Shown here piece after piece: positions 1 through 7,417 of a DNA stretch of 8,144 nt. This DNA is from a bacterium (lineage in GTDB: Bacteria; Spirochaetota; Spirochaetia; JABEVK01): contig JAJXVP010000116.1 in NCBI GenBank assembly GCA_021782055.1, positions 1 through 8,144 of the forward strand, given 5' to 3'. Position 1 is the first letter of the stretch. Every line of letters begins with the position of its first letter. Position numbers and translations under genes: made by a program. The notes beneath the pieces were generated by a model, which was given only the letters and a program-made list of their open reading frames with translations, was not told the DNA's origin and ran no database searches.

Positions 1-296
1 TTCCGATCTACCGCGCGAATTAAGAAGGTATCGTTCGTCGAGGCTCCCGTGGACTGTACCGAAAAGCTGTACATTTTTTGAAGTTCCGGAGTTCCCAACA
101 CATCTTCGACCGCCTTGGTGGACACCCCGGCACCAGCAATCTTGACGGTTTCACTCAAACCCGGCTTGAAGTCAATACCTAGGTTAAAGCCACCTTGCAA
201 AAAGGTTCCAGTCCAAACAGCTACAATCAAAGCAATCGAGAAAATGTACATCGGCCAACGAAGCCGAGAAAACGGAATGGCTTTCTTGATCTGCAT
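1..296 (-). CDS. secF: Protein translocase subunit SecF, N-terminal part (runs off the window)
   Basis: SecF pairs with SecD in the cytoplasmic membrane and uses the proton-motive force to help pull exported proteins through SecYEG. The first 98 codons are present; the rest lies beyond position 1. Visible are a basic N-terminus (MQIKKAIPFSRLRW), one membrane segment at about residues 15-33, then GGFNLGIDFKPG, which matches the conserved SecF GxNxGIDFxGG stretch at the start of the periplasmic domain. The second G of the usual GG is absent here (KPG). The ATG at 296-294 is chosen because it overlaps the secD stop by one base (TAATG) and has a GGAGG ribosome binding site 8 nt upstream at 309-305, inside secD. 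This implies translational coupling to secD. The identity is secure from sequence and gene order; the missing membrane helices cannot be checked. Confidence 0.93.
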   Translation of the reverse strand, partial: MQIKKAIPFSRLRWPMYIFSIALIVAVWTGTFLQGGFNLGIDFKPGLSETVKIAGAGVSTKAVEDVLGTPELQKMYSFSVQSTGASTNDTFLIRAVDR

Positions 297-2044
297 TACA
301 TTTTCCTCCAGGAGATGGCCAATTTCCGAGTCTTGAGCACATCAATCTCAAAGTCAAAGATGAGTCGAGAGACAAACAATGAGGTGAACAACGAACTAAT
401 GAGTCCAACGGCTAACGTCACGGCAAAGCCCTGAACAGCACCCTTCGACAAGAGGCTCAAGAACAACGAAGCGATCAAAGCGGTAACGTGCGAGTCCATA
501 ATGGTCCAGAAGGCCCGTTTAAACCCGATATCAATCGCTGTCGCGGGAGACTTCCCAGCCCAATACTCTTCTTTGATGCGTTCGAAAATAATAACGTTCG
601 CGTCTACCGAGATACCTACGGTCAAAACTAGACCGGCGATACCTGTCAAGGTCAACGTCATATTGAACACACCTAAAATCGCCATGACCAAGAACATGTT
701 GATCAATAGGGCGACATTGGCGTTGATACCCGCCCCTTTGTAGTACAAGAGCATAAACAGGGCAACTAAGACTAAGCCCCAGATAGAAGCGTTGACACCA
801 GCTTGAATGGCGGTACGCCCCAAGGTTGAACCCACGCTGGTATAGCTTTGAACGACAAGGCTAACCGGCAAAGCCCCCGTACGAAGCGTAACCGCGAGGT
901 CTTGGGCATCTTTGGCTTCAAAACCGGTAACCTGGACGTTCCCGCCAGTAATTGCTTCGGAAATTCGGGCACCAGCACGGATTTTATGGTCTAAGACAAC
1001 CGCCATGGTTTTGCCCACGTTGGCCTGGGTCATTTGGGCAAAGTGACTGCCCCCTGCGCTGTCCAGCATAAAGTCTACCACAGGTTGATTCGATACGGGA
1101 TCACGGCTAACCACGGCCTGCTGAATATGCGTACCGTCTAAGACGTTCTTATCGTCAGTTTTGACAACTTGACGATTCACGAACTGATCCAGTCCAAAGC
1201 GATCTTTCTTGTAGAAATTGAGTAACTCAAGACCAGCCGGCAAGACATCGGCAGGAATCCCTGTGACTTCATTCGTGACAGGATTGACACTTTGGGGGTT
1301 CTGAGCAATCCATTGGTTGACCGCATCTGTAGCTTTTTCATCGACAATGTTAAGAGTCAGAGAGCCTTTACCTCGAAGGAAGGCGTTAACACGGTCAGGA
1401 TCTACGTCACCCGGGAGTTCCACGTAAATTTTGTTTCCACCGCCAGACTCACGTTTAATGGTGGGCTCAGACAAACCAAATTGGTCAATACGGGACTTAA
1501 GAACATCAATAGCACGGCCAATGGCGTCGCTTTTTTCTTGCGTGGTCAACGGATGGCCTTTTTTGGCCTGAAGGGCGTCTAAATCAGCCGTTAAGACGAT
1601 ACTCATACCACCCGAAAGGTCCAAGCCCAACTGCATGATCTTGGCTTTCATGTCTTTGTAATGAAAGGCATCATTGCGGACATGGTCCTCGATAGCAGCC
1701 AGGAAGTCATCTTGACTGACAAAGGCCTTGAATAAGTCGTTGAGTGTCCAAGTGGTCGGTTCTGTCATTTTAATCGAAGCGTAATTCCGCTTGGCGACCG
1801 GAATTAAGAACGACATGTCTGCGGGCACTGGGGCAGAAGCGTTCTTCGCATACAGATCTTGAAGTGATTTTAAGTCAGCTTGTGCTGTTGAAATCGCCAG
1901 ATCCCGAATTTGCTCTAAAGAATAGGATGCCAGCTTCTGGTTCTGAGGCGAAGTAAAGAAATACCAATTCACCGTCGGCGAAAGAAACCAGGCTCCTACC
2001 GCCAACAATAGAACGATGATGAAAAGCCGAAAGCGTTTACTCAT
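296..2044 (-). CDS. secD: Protein translocase subunit SecD
   Basis: SecD is the large subunit of the SecDF complex, which drives late steps of protein export at the outer face of the cytoplasmic membrane. The 582 residues show a first membrane helix at about 5-24, the conserved LGLDLSGG at 139-146 opening the periplasmic domain, the LRTGALPV stretch at 387-394 that leads into the membrane, and five further hydrophobic segments between about 412 and 565. The key membrane motif GISVDANVIIFERIKEE is at 477-493; its Asp481 corresponds to the acidic residue implicated in proton transfer in studied SecD proteins. The following motif, usually DxNxTT, reads DSHVTAL at 517-523, a departure from the common form. 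The ATG is preceded by GGGAG with 8-nt spacing, 18 nt after the yajC stop, so this is the middle gene of a yajC-secD-secF operon. At about 580 residues it is close to E. coli SecD in length but lacks any extra fused domain. Confidence 0.97.
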   Translation of the reverse strand: MSKRFRLFIIVLLLAVGAWFLSPTVNWYFFTSPQNQKLASYSLEQIRDLAISTAQADLKSLQDLYAKNASAPVPADMSFLIPVAKRNYASIKMTEPTTWTLNDLFKAFVSQDDFLAAIEDHVRNDAFHYKDMKAKIMQLGLDLSGGMSIVLTADLDALQAKKGHPLTTQEKSDAIGRAIDVLKSRIDQFGLSEPTIKRESGGGNKIYVELPGDVDPDRVNAFLRGKGSLTLNIVDEKATDAVNQWIAQNPQSVNPVTNEVTGIPADVLPAGLELLNFYKKDRFGLDQFVNRQVVKTDDKNVLDGTHIQQAVVSRDPVSNQPVVDFMLDSAGGSHFAQMTQANVGKTMAVVLDHKIRAGARISEAITGGNVQVTGFEAKDAQDLAVTLRTGALPVSLVVQSYTSVGSTLGRTAIQAGVNASIWGLVLVALFMLLYYKGAGINANVALLINMFLVMAILGVFNMTLTLTGIAGLVLTVGISVDANVIIFERIKEEYWAGKSPATAIDIGFKRAFWTIMDSHVTALIASLFLSLLSKGAVQGFAVTLAVGLISSLFTSLFVSRLIFDFEIDVLKTRKLAISWRKM

Positions 2045-2062
2045 GGCGTCGACTCCCGGAAA

Positions 2063-2452
2063 TTAGGGTTGTTTGTCCGAAGCAGCTTCAACTGCCTCAG
2101 CTTTTTTGTCTTTTTTGTCGGCTTTGACGGGAGCCGGAGGATTCTGCAGGTTGGCAATGGCACTTTTATTGAACTCAATAGAGGTTCCGGTGCCTTCGTC
2201 GACACGCAAAACCACGGTATCGTCACCCACGCGTTCCACTAAACCGCGAATACCACCAATGGTGATCACCTTATCGCCTTTTTTGATGGCTTTGAGCATC
2301 TTTTCGAGGTCTTTTTGTTTTTTATTCTGAGGACGAATGATGAGGAAGTAAAAAATGACAATAATCAGGCCGAAAACGATCGGCATCATCAAGCCGTCAC
2401 CGGGTGCACCGGCGGCCAGAAGAAACGTCAAAGACGAAAATAACGCGTTCAT
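2063..2452 (-). CDS. yajC: Preprotein translocase accessory subunit YajC
   Basis: YajC is a small single-span membrane protein that copurifies with SecDF and is normally encoded just before secD, as here. The 129-residue product has a hydrophobic helix at about residues 22-40 followed by the family signature RPQNKKQK and then KKGDKVITIGGIRG, the typical start of its small cytoplasmic beta domain. The C-terminal 25 or so residues are a Lys/Ala/Glu-rich tail, longer than in many YajC proteins. The ATG at 2452-2450 has AAGGA 6 nt upstream. YajC is not essential in E. coli, and its exact role is still debated. Identification rests on the signature plus gene order. Confidence 0.95.
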   Translation of the reverse strand: MNALFSSLTFLLAAGAPGDGLMMPIVFGLIIVIFYFLIIRPQNKKQKDLEKMLKAIKKGDKVITIGGIRGLVERVGDDTVVLRVDEGTGTSIEFNKSAIANLQNPPAPVKADKKDKKAEAVEAASDKQP

Positions 2453-2484
2453 GCTGAATCCTTTAATGGGAAAATGATTGAGCT

Positions 2485-2514
2485 ACACTAACAGAAAAGG
2501 TTCCGACCCGTCAA
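2485..2514 (-). promoter_or_regulatory. Candidate sigma-70-type promoter for yajC-secD-secF
   Basis: On the minus strand TTGACG (2514-2509) is followed after 18 nt by TAGTGT (2490-2485). The -35 matches consensus at 5 of 6 positions; the -10 is weak (3 of 6). It lies in the 84-nt gap between the small unknown gene and yajC, about 33 nt before the yajC start codon. No terminator was seen in this gap, so read-through from the upstream gene is an alternative. Confidence 0.35.
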
Positions 2515-2536
2515 CCAAGAATATCTCAAGTCAAGT

Positions 2537-2830
2537 TCAGAGGTAGGAAGTCCTTTGAATGGTCGGGTAGACTTCACTAACGCCAAAAGCGCGTTTAAGT
2601 TCGTCCGTATTTCGATACGACGTTCCACTGAGACGCGAATATTCCGTTCTGAGCCACTCTAAATCTTCTGTATTGTTATCAAATAAGGCCGAGGCGAAAG
2701 CGGCTTTATACAGCCCTTCTGCAAACAATTCCCGAGTCGTCAGCCTACCGTACTTGGCTTCGAGCTTACGGTCAACAATGGCTGTACCGCCTGAATAGCC
2801 AATCGAAAAAACAAAAGCGTTGCGTGTCAT
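2537..2830 (-). CDS. Small soluble protein of unknown function (97 residues)
   Basis: I do not recognise a named family. The product begins MTRNAFVFSIGYSGGTAIVD and has no convincing membrane helix or signal peptide; the composition is that of a compact, mainly helical cytosolic protein (for example TTRELFAEGLYKAAFASALF at about 31-50, followed by an acidic segment NNTEDLEWLRTEY at 52-64). It lies between groEL and yajC on the same strand, 43 nt after the groEL terminator and 84 nt before yajC. No good Shine-Dalgarno precedes the ATG at 2830-2828, so the start is less certain than in the neighbours. I believe it is a real gene because it is the only long frame here, fills the gap neatly, and is co-directional with both neighbours. 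Function is unknown; position next to chaperone and secretion genes is not enough to assign one. Confidence 0.7.
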   Translation of the reverse strand: MTRNAFVFSIGYSGGTAIVDRKLEAKYGRLTTRELFAEGLYKAAFASALFDNNTEDLEWLRTEYSRLSGTSYRNTDELKRAFGVSEVYPTIQRTSYL

Positions 2831-2873
2831 ATGCTTACGGTTTACCAGAGACCAGACTTTTCGTCCAGAGTAT

Positions 2874-2904
2874 AAAAAAAGAGGGTACCCACGGTACCCT
2901 CTTT
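2874..2904 (-). terminator. Strong rho-independent terminator of groEL
   Basis: On the minus strand the arms GAGGGTACC (2901-2893) and GGTACCCTC (2889-2881) form a perfect 9-bp stem around a 3-nt loop, extended by three A-T pairs and followed by seven T (2880-2874). It starts 16 nt after the groEL stop codon. In the plus direction the tail is only CTTT, so it should act mainly on groEL. Confidence 0.93.
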
Positions 2905-2920
2905 AAGCTCTTAGCCGAGC

Positions 2921-4567
<1,647 letters not shown>

Positions 4568-4611
4568 TTATAATAATAAGATCATTGAATCTGAAATTTG
4601 TGGGGATCGAC

Positions 4612-4628
4612 CTCCGGCAACACCGAAG
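4612..4628 (-). promoter_or_regulatory. Hairpin near the 5' end of the predicted groEL leader
   Basis: In the minus-strand RNA CUUCGG (4628-4623) pairs with CCGGAG (4617-4612) around a 5-nt loop, with one G-U pair. If transcription starts near 4632, as the promoter at 4639-4667 predicts, this is a 5'-terminal stem in a leader of about 74 nt. It could stabilise the mRNA; no specific regulator is implied. Confidence 0.35.
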
Positions 4629-4638
4629 AGTCAATGGA

Positions 4639-4667
4639 AATATACGGATTTCTTGGCAAAACGTAAA
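4639..4667 (-). promoter_or_regulatory. Likely sigma-70-type promoter of groEL
   Basis: On the minus strand TTTACG (4667-4662), a 17-nt spacer and TATATT (4644-4639) match the housekeeping consensus at 4 of 6 and 5 of 6 positions. The expected start near 4632 gives a leader of about 74 nt with a good ribosome binding site. No sigma-32-like or CIRCE sequence was seen around it. Confidence 0.6.
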
Positions 4668-4685
4668 GGGCTTATGCAGAAATCC

Positions 4686-4716
4686 TTGACTTAGTGGACC
4701 ACTTGGGGGCAAGAAT
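4686..4716 (+). promoter_or_regulatory. Candidate promoter of the 501-codon gene, with an internal palindrome
   Basis: TTGACT (4686-4691) is followed after 19 nt by AAGAAT (4711-4716), whose last base is 6 nt from the ATG at 4723. The spacing is longer than ideal and the -10 matches at only 4 of 6 positions. Between the two boxes is the palindrome AGTGGACCACT (4693-4703), placed where an operator would block polymerase. No Shine-Dalgarno is present, so a leaderless mRNA is possible. Confidence 0.35.
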
Positions 4717-4722
4717 CAAGAC

Positions 4723-6228
4723 ATGAAGCGGGATTTTGGTCACACGGGTAGATACCTTTTTTTTGATCTCTCGGAAGCTGCCTCGGCCACTCTAGAGCCC
4801 TTTTTTCAGCAGGCGACCGTTCAACTTTCTCCACCTCATTGCCGTGGTCCCATCACCTGGCTGTTTAACACTCGCCAATGGAAAGAATGGGGAACTGAAG
4901 GAGCAGAAGAGTCCCCCGCCCGCCGTTTCTTTGCAGCCCGTCCTGACGAAGATCGATTTTTCCTTCCCAATCCCGGTGGCTGGGACTGGGATGCTTTATT
5001 TCCTGAAGAAGCGGACCGAGACTTAGGCGCTTCTCACGAAGCAGGTCTGTGGTTGCGAACCTCTGCCGACATTCCCGAATGGTGTGAACGCGAGGCCGTC
5101 GTTTTTCGTGAAGATGGAGTTCTTTGGTCCCATCAAGGTCAGCGCTGGATACTTCCGTGGGGAGGCGATCAGGGAGTCATCCTTAAGAACCCAGGCCAAG
5201 CTCTCATCGGCGACTGGCCCAAAGGTCCTTTTTCGCCCCTTCCCCAACAAAAGGGGGTACGTCCCGGCCAAGGGCTGTTGGCCTTAACCCCCGCTCGAAA
5301 GGCCGCTCTTCTAAAAACCTCAGAACTCAGGGCGAAACCCGAAGCGGACCGAAAAACGCCCTTAAACACCAATCCAGAATTTCCAGGTCTTGGCTACCGA
5401 GACGCTGTAGATTTTGAAGAAAGCTTAGGAGGGGTTCGAAAAAGATCTTTAGTTGCCAATATGCAAGGACAAACCGCCCTCCGTGAAGGGCCGTTGACGG
5501 CAAAGTTTCTAGGTGGACGCCTACAATCACTCACTCATGGCGAAACGCCTTTAATAACCGGGAGTCATTCCTATTTGACGTGGGGGAGGCACCGCCACGA
5601 ATTTTCTACCATAAGTGCCTTTTCCTTTGAAGGAGACGCCTCGTGGGGACTTCGCGAGAGCTTACTCCTAACCCATGAAGACCTCCTAGAACCTGGCCGT
5701 CTTATTCTGGACTACTTTTTTGTCGAAGATTCCCCCGAATTTTATATTGCCGCCTCGGTTCGTTGGCCGGTTTGGCGTAAACCAACTTTGATCGAGGAAA
5801 GGGCCATTCTTGAGTTGGATTCGTTGATCTACTCTTCCAAAAAAGCCTTGACCGTACGCTCCCTTTGGCCAGACCGACATTTTGATCTCTTAGCCTCCCG
5901 ACACCCTCAAAAAGAAGTGGCTCAAGGAATTGAGTTCCATTTTTCAGCCGAGCCAAGTCTTGCGGTAGCGTTCCCCCAAAACCAACTACCGCGTCCGTAT
6001 CGCTTACCCTGGAAAACTAAGCCGCATTTCAAGGGCCGTCAGCTGATCCTTAACCCTGAAGGTTCGTGGACACAGATCAACTCTCCTGAGCTGAACGGTT
6101 GGGAAGAACATTTTTCCCTGTGTTTCGAAGTTCCCACCACAACCACACCACATAAGATGACGCGAAAGGCTGCAGCAGAACTCATCCCGCCTTATGCTGT
6201 CCTTGACACTCCCCCCCCCACCGCCTAG
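4723..6228 (+). CDS. Large soluble protein of unknown function, tryptophan-rich (501 residues)
   Basis: No named family is recognised. The product has no signal peptide or membrane helix and is probably cytosolic. It contains 19 Trp, eleven of them between residues 46 and 165 (for example GGWDWD at 85-90 and WILPWGGD at 142-149). The stretch from about 180 to 245 is Lys/Pro-rich and looks like a linker. From about 250 to 470 the pattern becomes strongly beta (LTAKFLGGRLQSLTHGETPL at 258-277, GRLILDYFFVEDSPEFYIAA at 325-344, LNPEGSW at 443-449). This vaguely resembles the beta-sandwich domains at the C-terminus of some glycoside hydrolases such as the GH38 and GH57 types; that is a weak impression and no catalytic motif was found. 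The ATG at 4723 lacks a ribosome binding site. The gene is divergent from groEL and its 3' end holds the rpsD promoter and a run of nine C that encodes the PPP near the C-terminus (DTPPPTA). Long uninterrupted frame and codon use like its neighbours support a real gene. Confidence 0.85.
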   Translation: MKRDFGHTGRYLFFDLSEAASATLEPFFQQATVQLSPPHCRGPITWLFNTRQWKEWGTEGAEESPARRFFAARPDEDRFFLPNPGGWDWDALFPEEADRDLGASHEAGLWLRTSADIPEWCEREAVVFREDGVLWSHQGQRWILPWGGDQGVILKNPGQALIGDWPKGPFSPLPQQKGVRPGQGLLALTPARKAALLKTSELRAKPEADRKTPLNTNPEFPGLGYRDAVDFEESLGGVRKRSLVANMQGQTALREGPLTAKFLGGRLQSLTHGETPLITGSHSYLTWGRHRHEFSTISAFSFEGDASWGLRESLLLTHEDLLEPGRLILDYFFVEDSPEFYIAASVRWPVWRKPTLIEERAILELDSLIYSSKKALTVRSLWPDRHFDLLASRHPQKEVAQGIEFHFSAEPSLAVAFPQNQLPRPYRLPWKTKPHFKGRQLILNPEGSWTQINSPELNGWEEHFSLCFEVPTTTTPHKMTRKAAAELIPPYAVLDTPPPTA

Positions 6229-6231
6229 AAT
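6203..6231 (+). promoter_or_regulatory. Strong promoter of rpsD inside the 3' end of the upstream gene
   Basis: TTGACA (6203-6208), a 17-nt spacer and TAGAAT (6226-6231) match the sigma-70 consensus at 6 of 6 and 5 of 6 positions, the best promoter in the window. The -10 box begins with the TAG stop codon of the 501-codon gene. Transcription should start near 6238, giving a leader of about 42 nt before the rpsD ATG. The spacer contains nine consecutive C. Confidence 0.82.
6211..6219. repeat. Run of nine C in the rpsD promoter spacer and in the upstream coding sequence
   Basis: Nine consecutive C form the middle of the 17-nt promoter spacer and also encode the PPP of the upstream protein's C-terminus. 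A change of one base would alter both the spacing of the rpsD promoter (16 or 18) and the reading frame of the last codons of the 501-codon gene. Losing one C would replace the end by a short tail stopping at the TAG at 6249-6251; gaining one would open a much longer tail overlapping rpsD. Confidence 0.9.
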
Positions 6232-6306
6232 CGCAAAAATGTCCCGGTAGGGGACGTCTATCCTCATTAAGGAGAATCCATGAACAGGAATCGCAAGAAT
6301 GTTCCC
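6228..6306 (+). repeat. Imperfect direct repeat: look-alike of the rpsD start placed 60 nt upstream
   Basis: The block GAATCGCAAAAATGTCCC (6228-6245) resembles GAATCGCAAGAATGTTCCC (6288-6306) at the beginning of rpsD. The offset is exactly 60 nt, so both are in the rpsD frame. Read as codons from 6229 the upstream copy gives NRKNVP then VG, against NRKNVP then KG in S4, and the differences within NRKNVP are all third-position synonymous. The upstream copy has no start codon in frame and runs into TAA at 6268-6270. Confidence 0.6.
6239..6257 (+). promoter_or_regulatory. Hairpin at the predicted 5' end of the rpsD mRNA
   Basis: GTCCC (6241-6245) pairs with GGGAC (6251-6255) around a 5-nt loop, extended by one G-U and one A-U pair to 6239 and 6257. 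With a start near 6238 this is a 5'-terminal stem, ending 22 nt before the ATG and leaving AAGGAG free. It could protect the mRNA or be a binding site for S4, which represses its own synthesis in several bacteria; the latter is only an inference. It has no T tract and is not a terminator. Confidence 0.5.
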
Positions 6307-6906
6307 AAGGGAAAGCTTGTCCGACACCTGGGCATCAACATCTTCGAACAGCCGAAATACGACAAGCTGCTCAAGAAGAAGCCCCATGCTCCCGGTATGC
6401 ACGGCCCCAAAAAACGCCGTGGCAAGCAAACCGAATACGGCAAACAGCTTAACGAAAAACAAAAGCTGAAGTTTGCTTATGGTGTTTCCGAACGCCAAAT
6501 CCGCAATATTTATGAAAAGGCCAAAACGATGCCCGGTATTACCGGTGACTCGATGATGAGCCTTCTGGAAGTCCGTTTGGATAACGTTGTGTTCCGCTTA
6601 GGACTGGCGTCTTCCCGCGCGATGGCTCGCCAGATGGTAAATCACGGGCACTTTCATGTGAATGGACGCCTAGTAAACATTCCTTCTTACAGCGTCCGAG
6701 GCGGCGACGTGATTAACGTCAAAGAACGCGATAGCGTCAAGAAATTGGTGCGTGATCAGCTGACGAAAAACGGCGGCAAAGCCAAATGCAGCTGGATCAA
6801 TTTTGCTGAAGACAGTATCACAGCAACGGTTGATCACCTTCCCCGCCGCGAAGAGATTCCTACGATCGCCAACGAACAGATGGTGGTCGAATTGTACGCC
6901 AAGTAA
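6280..6906 (+). CDS. rpsD: 30S ribosomal protein S4
   Basis: S4 binds 16S rRNA early in assembly of the small ribosomal subunit and helps keep decoding accurate. The 208 residues fit the family length. The N-terminal part has the form KGKLVRHLGINIFEQPKYDKLL (around 10-31) and lacks the zinc-binding cysteines found in some S4 proteins. APGMHG (37-42), EYGKQLNEKQKLKFAYGVSE (52-71) and the S4 RNA-binding domain with LLEVRLDNVVFRLG (95-108) and VNGRLVNIPSY (127-137) follow, ending in the typical IANEQMVVELYAK. The ATG has AAGGAG 5 nt upstream. The gene stands alone, not in an rpsM-rpsK-rpoA operon, and has its own strong promoter and a hairpin leader. It converges with the small membrane-protein gene downstream. 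Confidence 0.98.
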   Translation: MNRNRKNVPKGKLVRHLGINIFEQPKYDKLLKKKPHAPGMHGPKKRRGKQTEYGKQLNEKQKLKFAYGVSERQIRNIYEKAKTMPGITGDSMMSLLEVRLDNVVFRLGLASSRAMARQMVNHGHFHVNGRLVNIPSYSVRGGDVINVKERDSVKKLVRDQLTKNGGKAKCSWINFAEDSITATVDHLPRREEIPTIANEQMVVELYAK

Positions 6907-6929
6907 TTCGAATCCTTTGCGTTTCGCGT

Positions 6930-6948
6930 CAAAAAGCCGACTATCGGC
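6930..6948 (-). terminator. Rho-independent terminator of the small membrane-protein gene
   Basis: On the minus strand GCCGA (6948-6944), loop TAG and TCGGC (6940-6936) form a 5-bp GC-rich stem followed by five T (6935-6931). It lies 48 nt past the TGA of the membrane-protein gene. The stem is short, so efficiency is uncertain. Confidence 0.6.
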
Positions 6949-7026
6949 CCGTCAAAATCCCTTCCTGGACCGCCGGGATACGGATTTCCCTGAACTTCAG
7001 GTTGTGGTCGATTCGTCGGCTTTTTG
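6930..7026. repeat. 12-bp perfect inverted repeat bracketing the rpsD/membrane-protein junction
   Basis: CAAAAAGCCGAC (6930-6941) is the exact reverse complement of GTCGGCTTTTTG (7015-7026), 73 nt apart. The right arm lies in the coding end of the membrane-protein gene (codons for QKAD) and, read on the plus strand, has a T tract after GTCGGC. It could therefore provide a long-loop terminator for rpsD, the only candidate seen downstream of that gene. The left arm is shared with the minus-strand terminator. Confidence 0.5.
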
Positions 7027-7341
7027 CTTGATATCTTGGGTTTCTTCCGAGTTCACCTTCGCAGCAGACTCAAGAGCCTTTTCTTCTTCTTCAGCTTTTC
7101 GGGCCGCTTCTTTTTTCTGGAGCTGGCGGTTATAAAAGAATAACACGGCCACGATCATAAAAACCCAAAGAGAAATTTCTCTAAACACCGGCTGGGGAAT
7201 TCCTAGGTGTAAGACGGCAGTTACCAAGGCAAACAGAGTGTAACCCGCCCCAAGACTCAGCATAATTCCGTATAAGACTTTGCTCGATACCTTCAATTTC
7301 ATCCTTTTATTAAACGGCATTGCGGGAATATCGTCAAGCAA
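6997..7341 (-). CDS. Small membrane protein of unknown function with two helices and a charged tail (114 residues)
   Basis: No family is recognised. The product has hydrophobic segments at about residues 22-48 and 54-70, joined by a short loop with PQPVFRE, and then a Lys/Glu/Ala-rich, probably coiled-coil tail at about 71-114 that should lie in the cytoplasm. The start is taken as the TTG at 7341-7339 because GGGGAG lies 7 nt upstream (7354-7349). ATG codons at 7320 (residue 8) and 7302 (residue 14) have no usable ribosome binding site, although the second would still give both helices. The gene converges with rpsD and is divergent from the photolyase gene; a terminator follows at 6930-6948. 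No clear promoter was found in the 76-nt gap upstream. Confidence 0.75.
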   Translation of the reverse strand: MLDDIPAMPFNKRMKLKVSSKVLYGIMLSLGAGYTLFALVTAVLHLGIPQPVFREISLWVFMIVAVLFFYNRQLQKKEAARKAEEEEKALESAAKVNSEETQDIKQKADESTTT

Positions 7342-7382
7342 AGCGCCTCTCCCCTCAAGTCACACGAGTCTTCAAGTTTTTC

Positions 7383-7411
7383 TTGTCCAAAGCTCCGGCT
7401 GGCAGTACTTT
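7383..7411 (+). promoter_or_regulatory. Candidate promoter of the photolyase gene
   Basis: TTGTCC (7383-7388), a 17-nt spacer and TACTTT (7406-7411) match the consensus at 4 of 6 and 3 of 6 positions. The -10 box ends 6 nt before the ATG at 7418, which would put the transcript start at or next to the A of the start codon. No Shine-Dalgarno is present. Confidence 0.3.
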
Positions 7412-7417
7412 CTGCGT

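Noticed and set aside
4583..4636. Complementary CATTGA and TCAATG segments in the groEL upstream region as a leader stem
   Set aside because: One arm lies mostly upstream of the predicted transcription start, so it would not be in the RNA.
6004..6498. Open frame of 164 codons on the minus strand spanning the rpsD promoter
   Set aside because: It is antisense to the end of the 501-codon gene and the start of rpsD. Its GGGGG run is just the reverse of the C tract.
6989..7001. Palindrome CCTGAACTTCAGG at the stop of the small membrane-protein gene as a terminator
   Set aside because: The stem would have at most four usable pairs with a short loop and there is no T tract in either direction; the hairpin at 6936-6948 is a better candidate.
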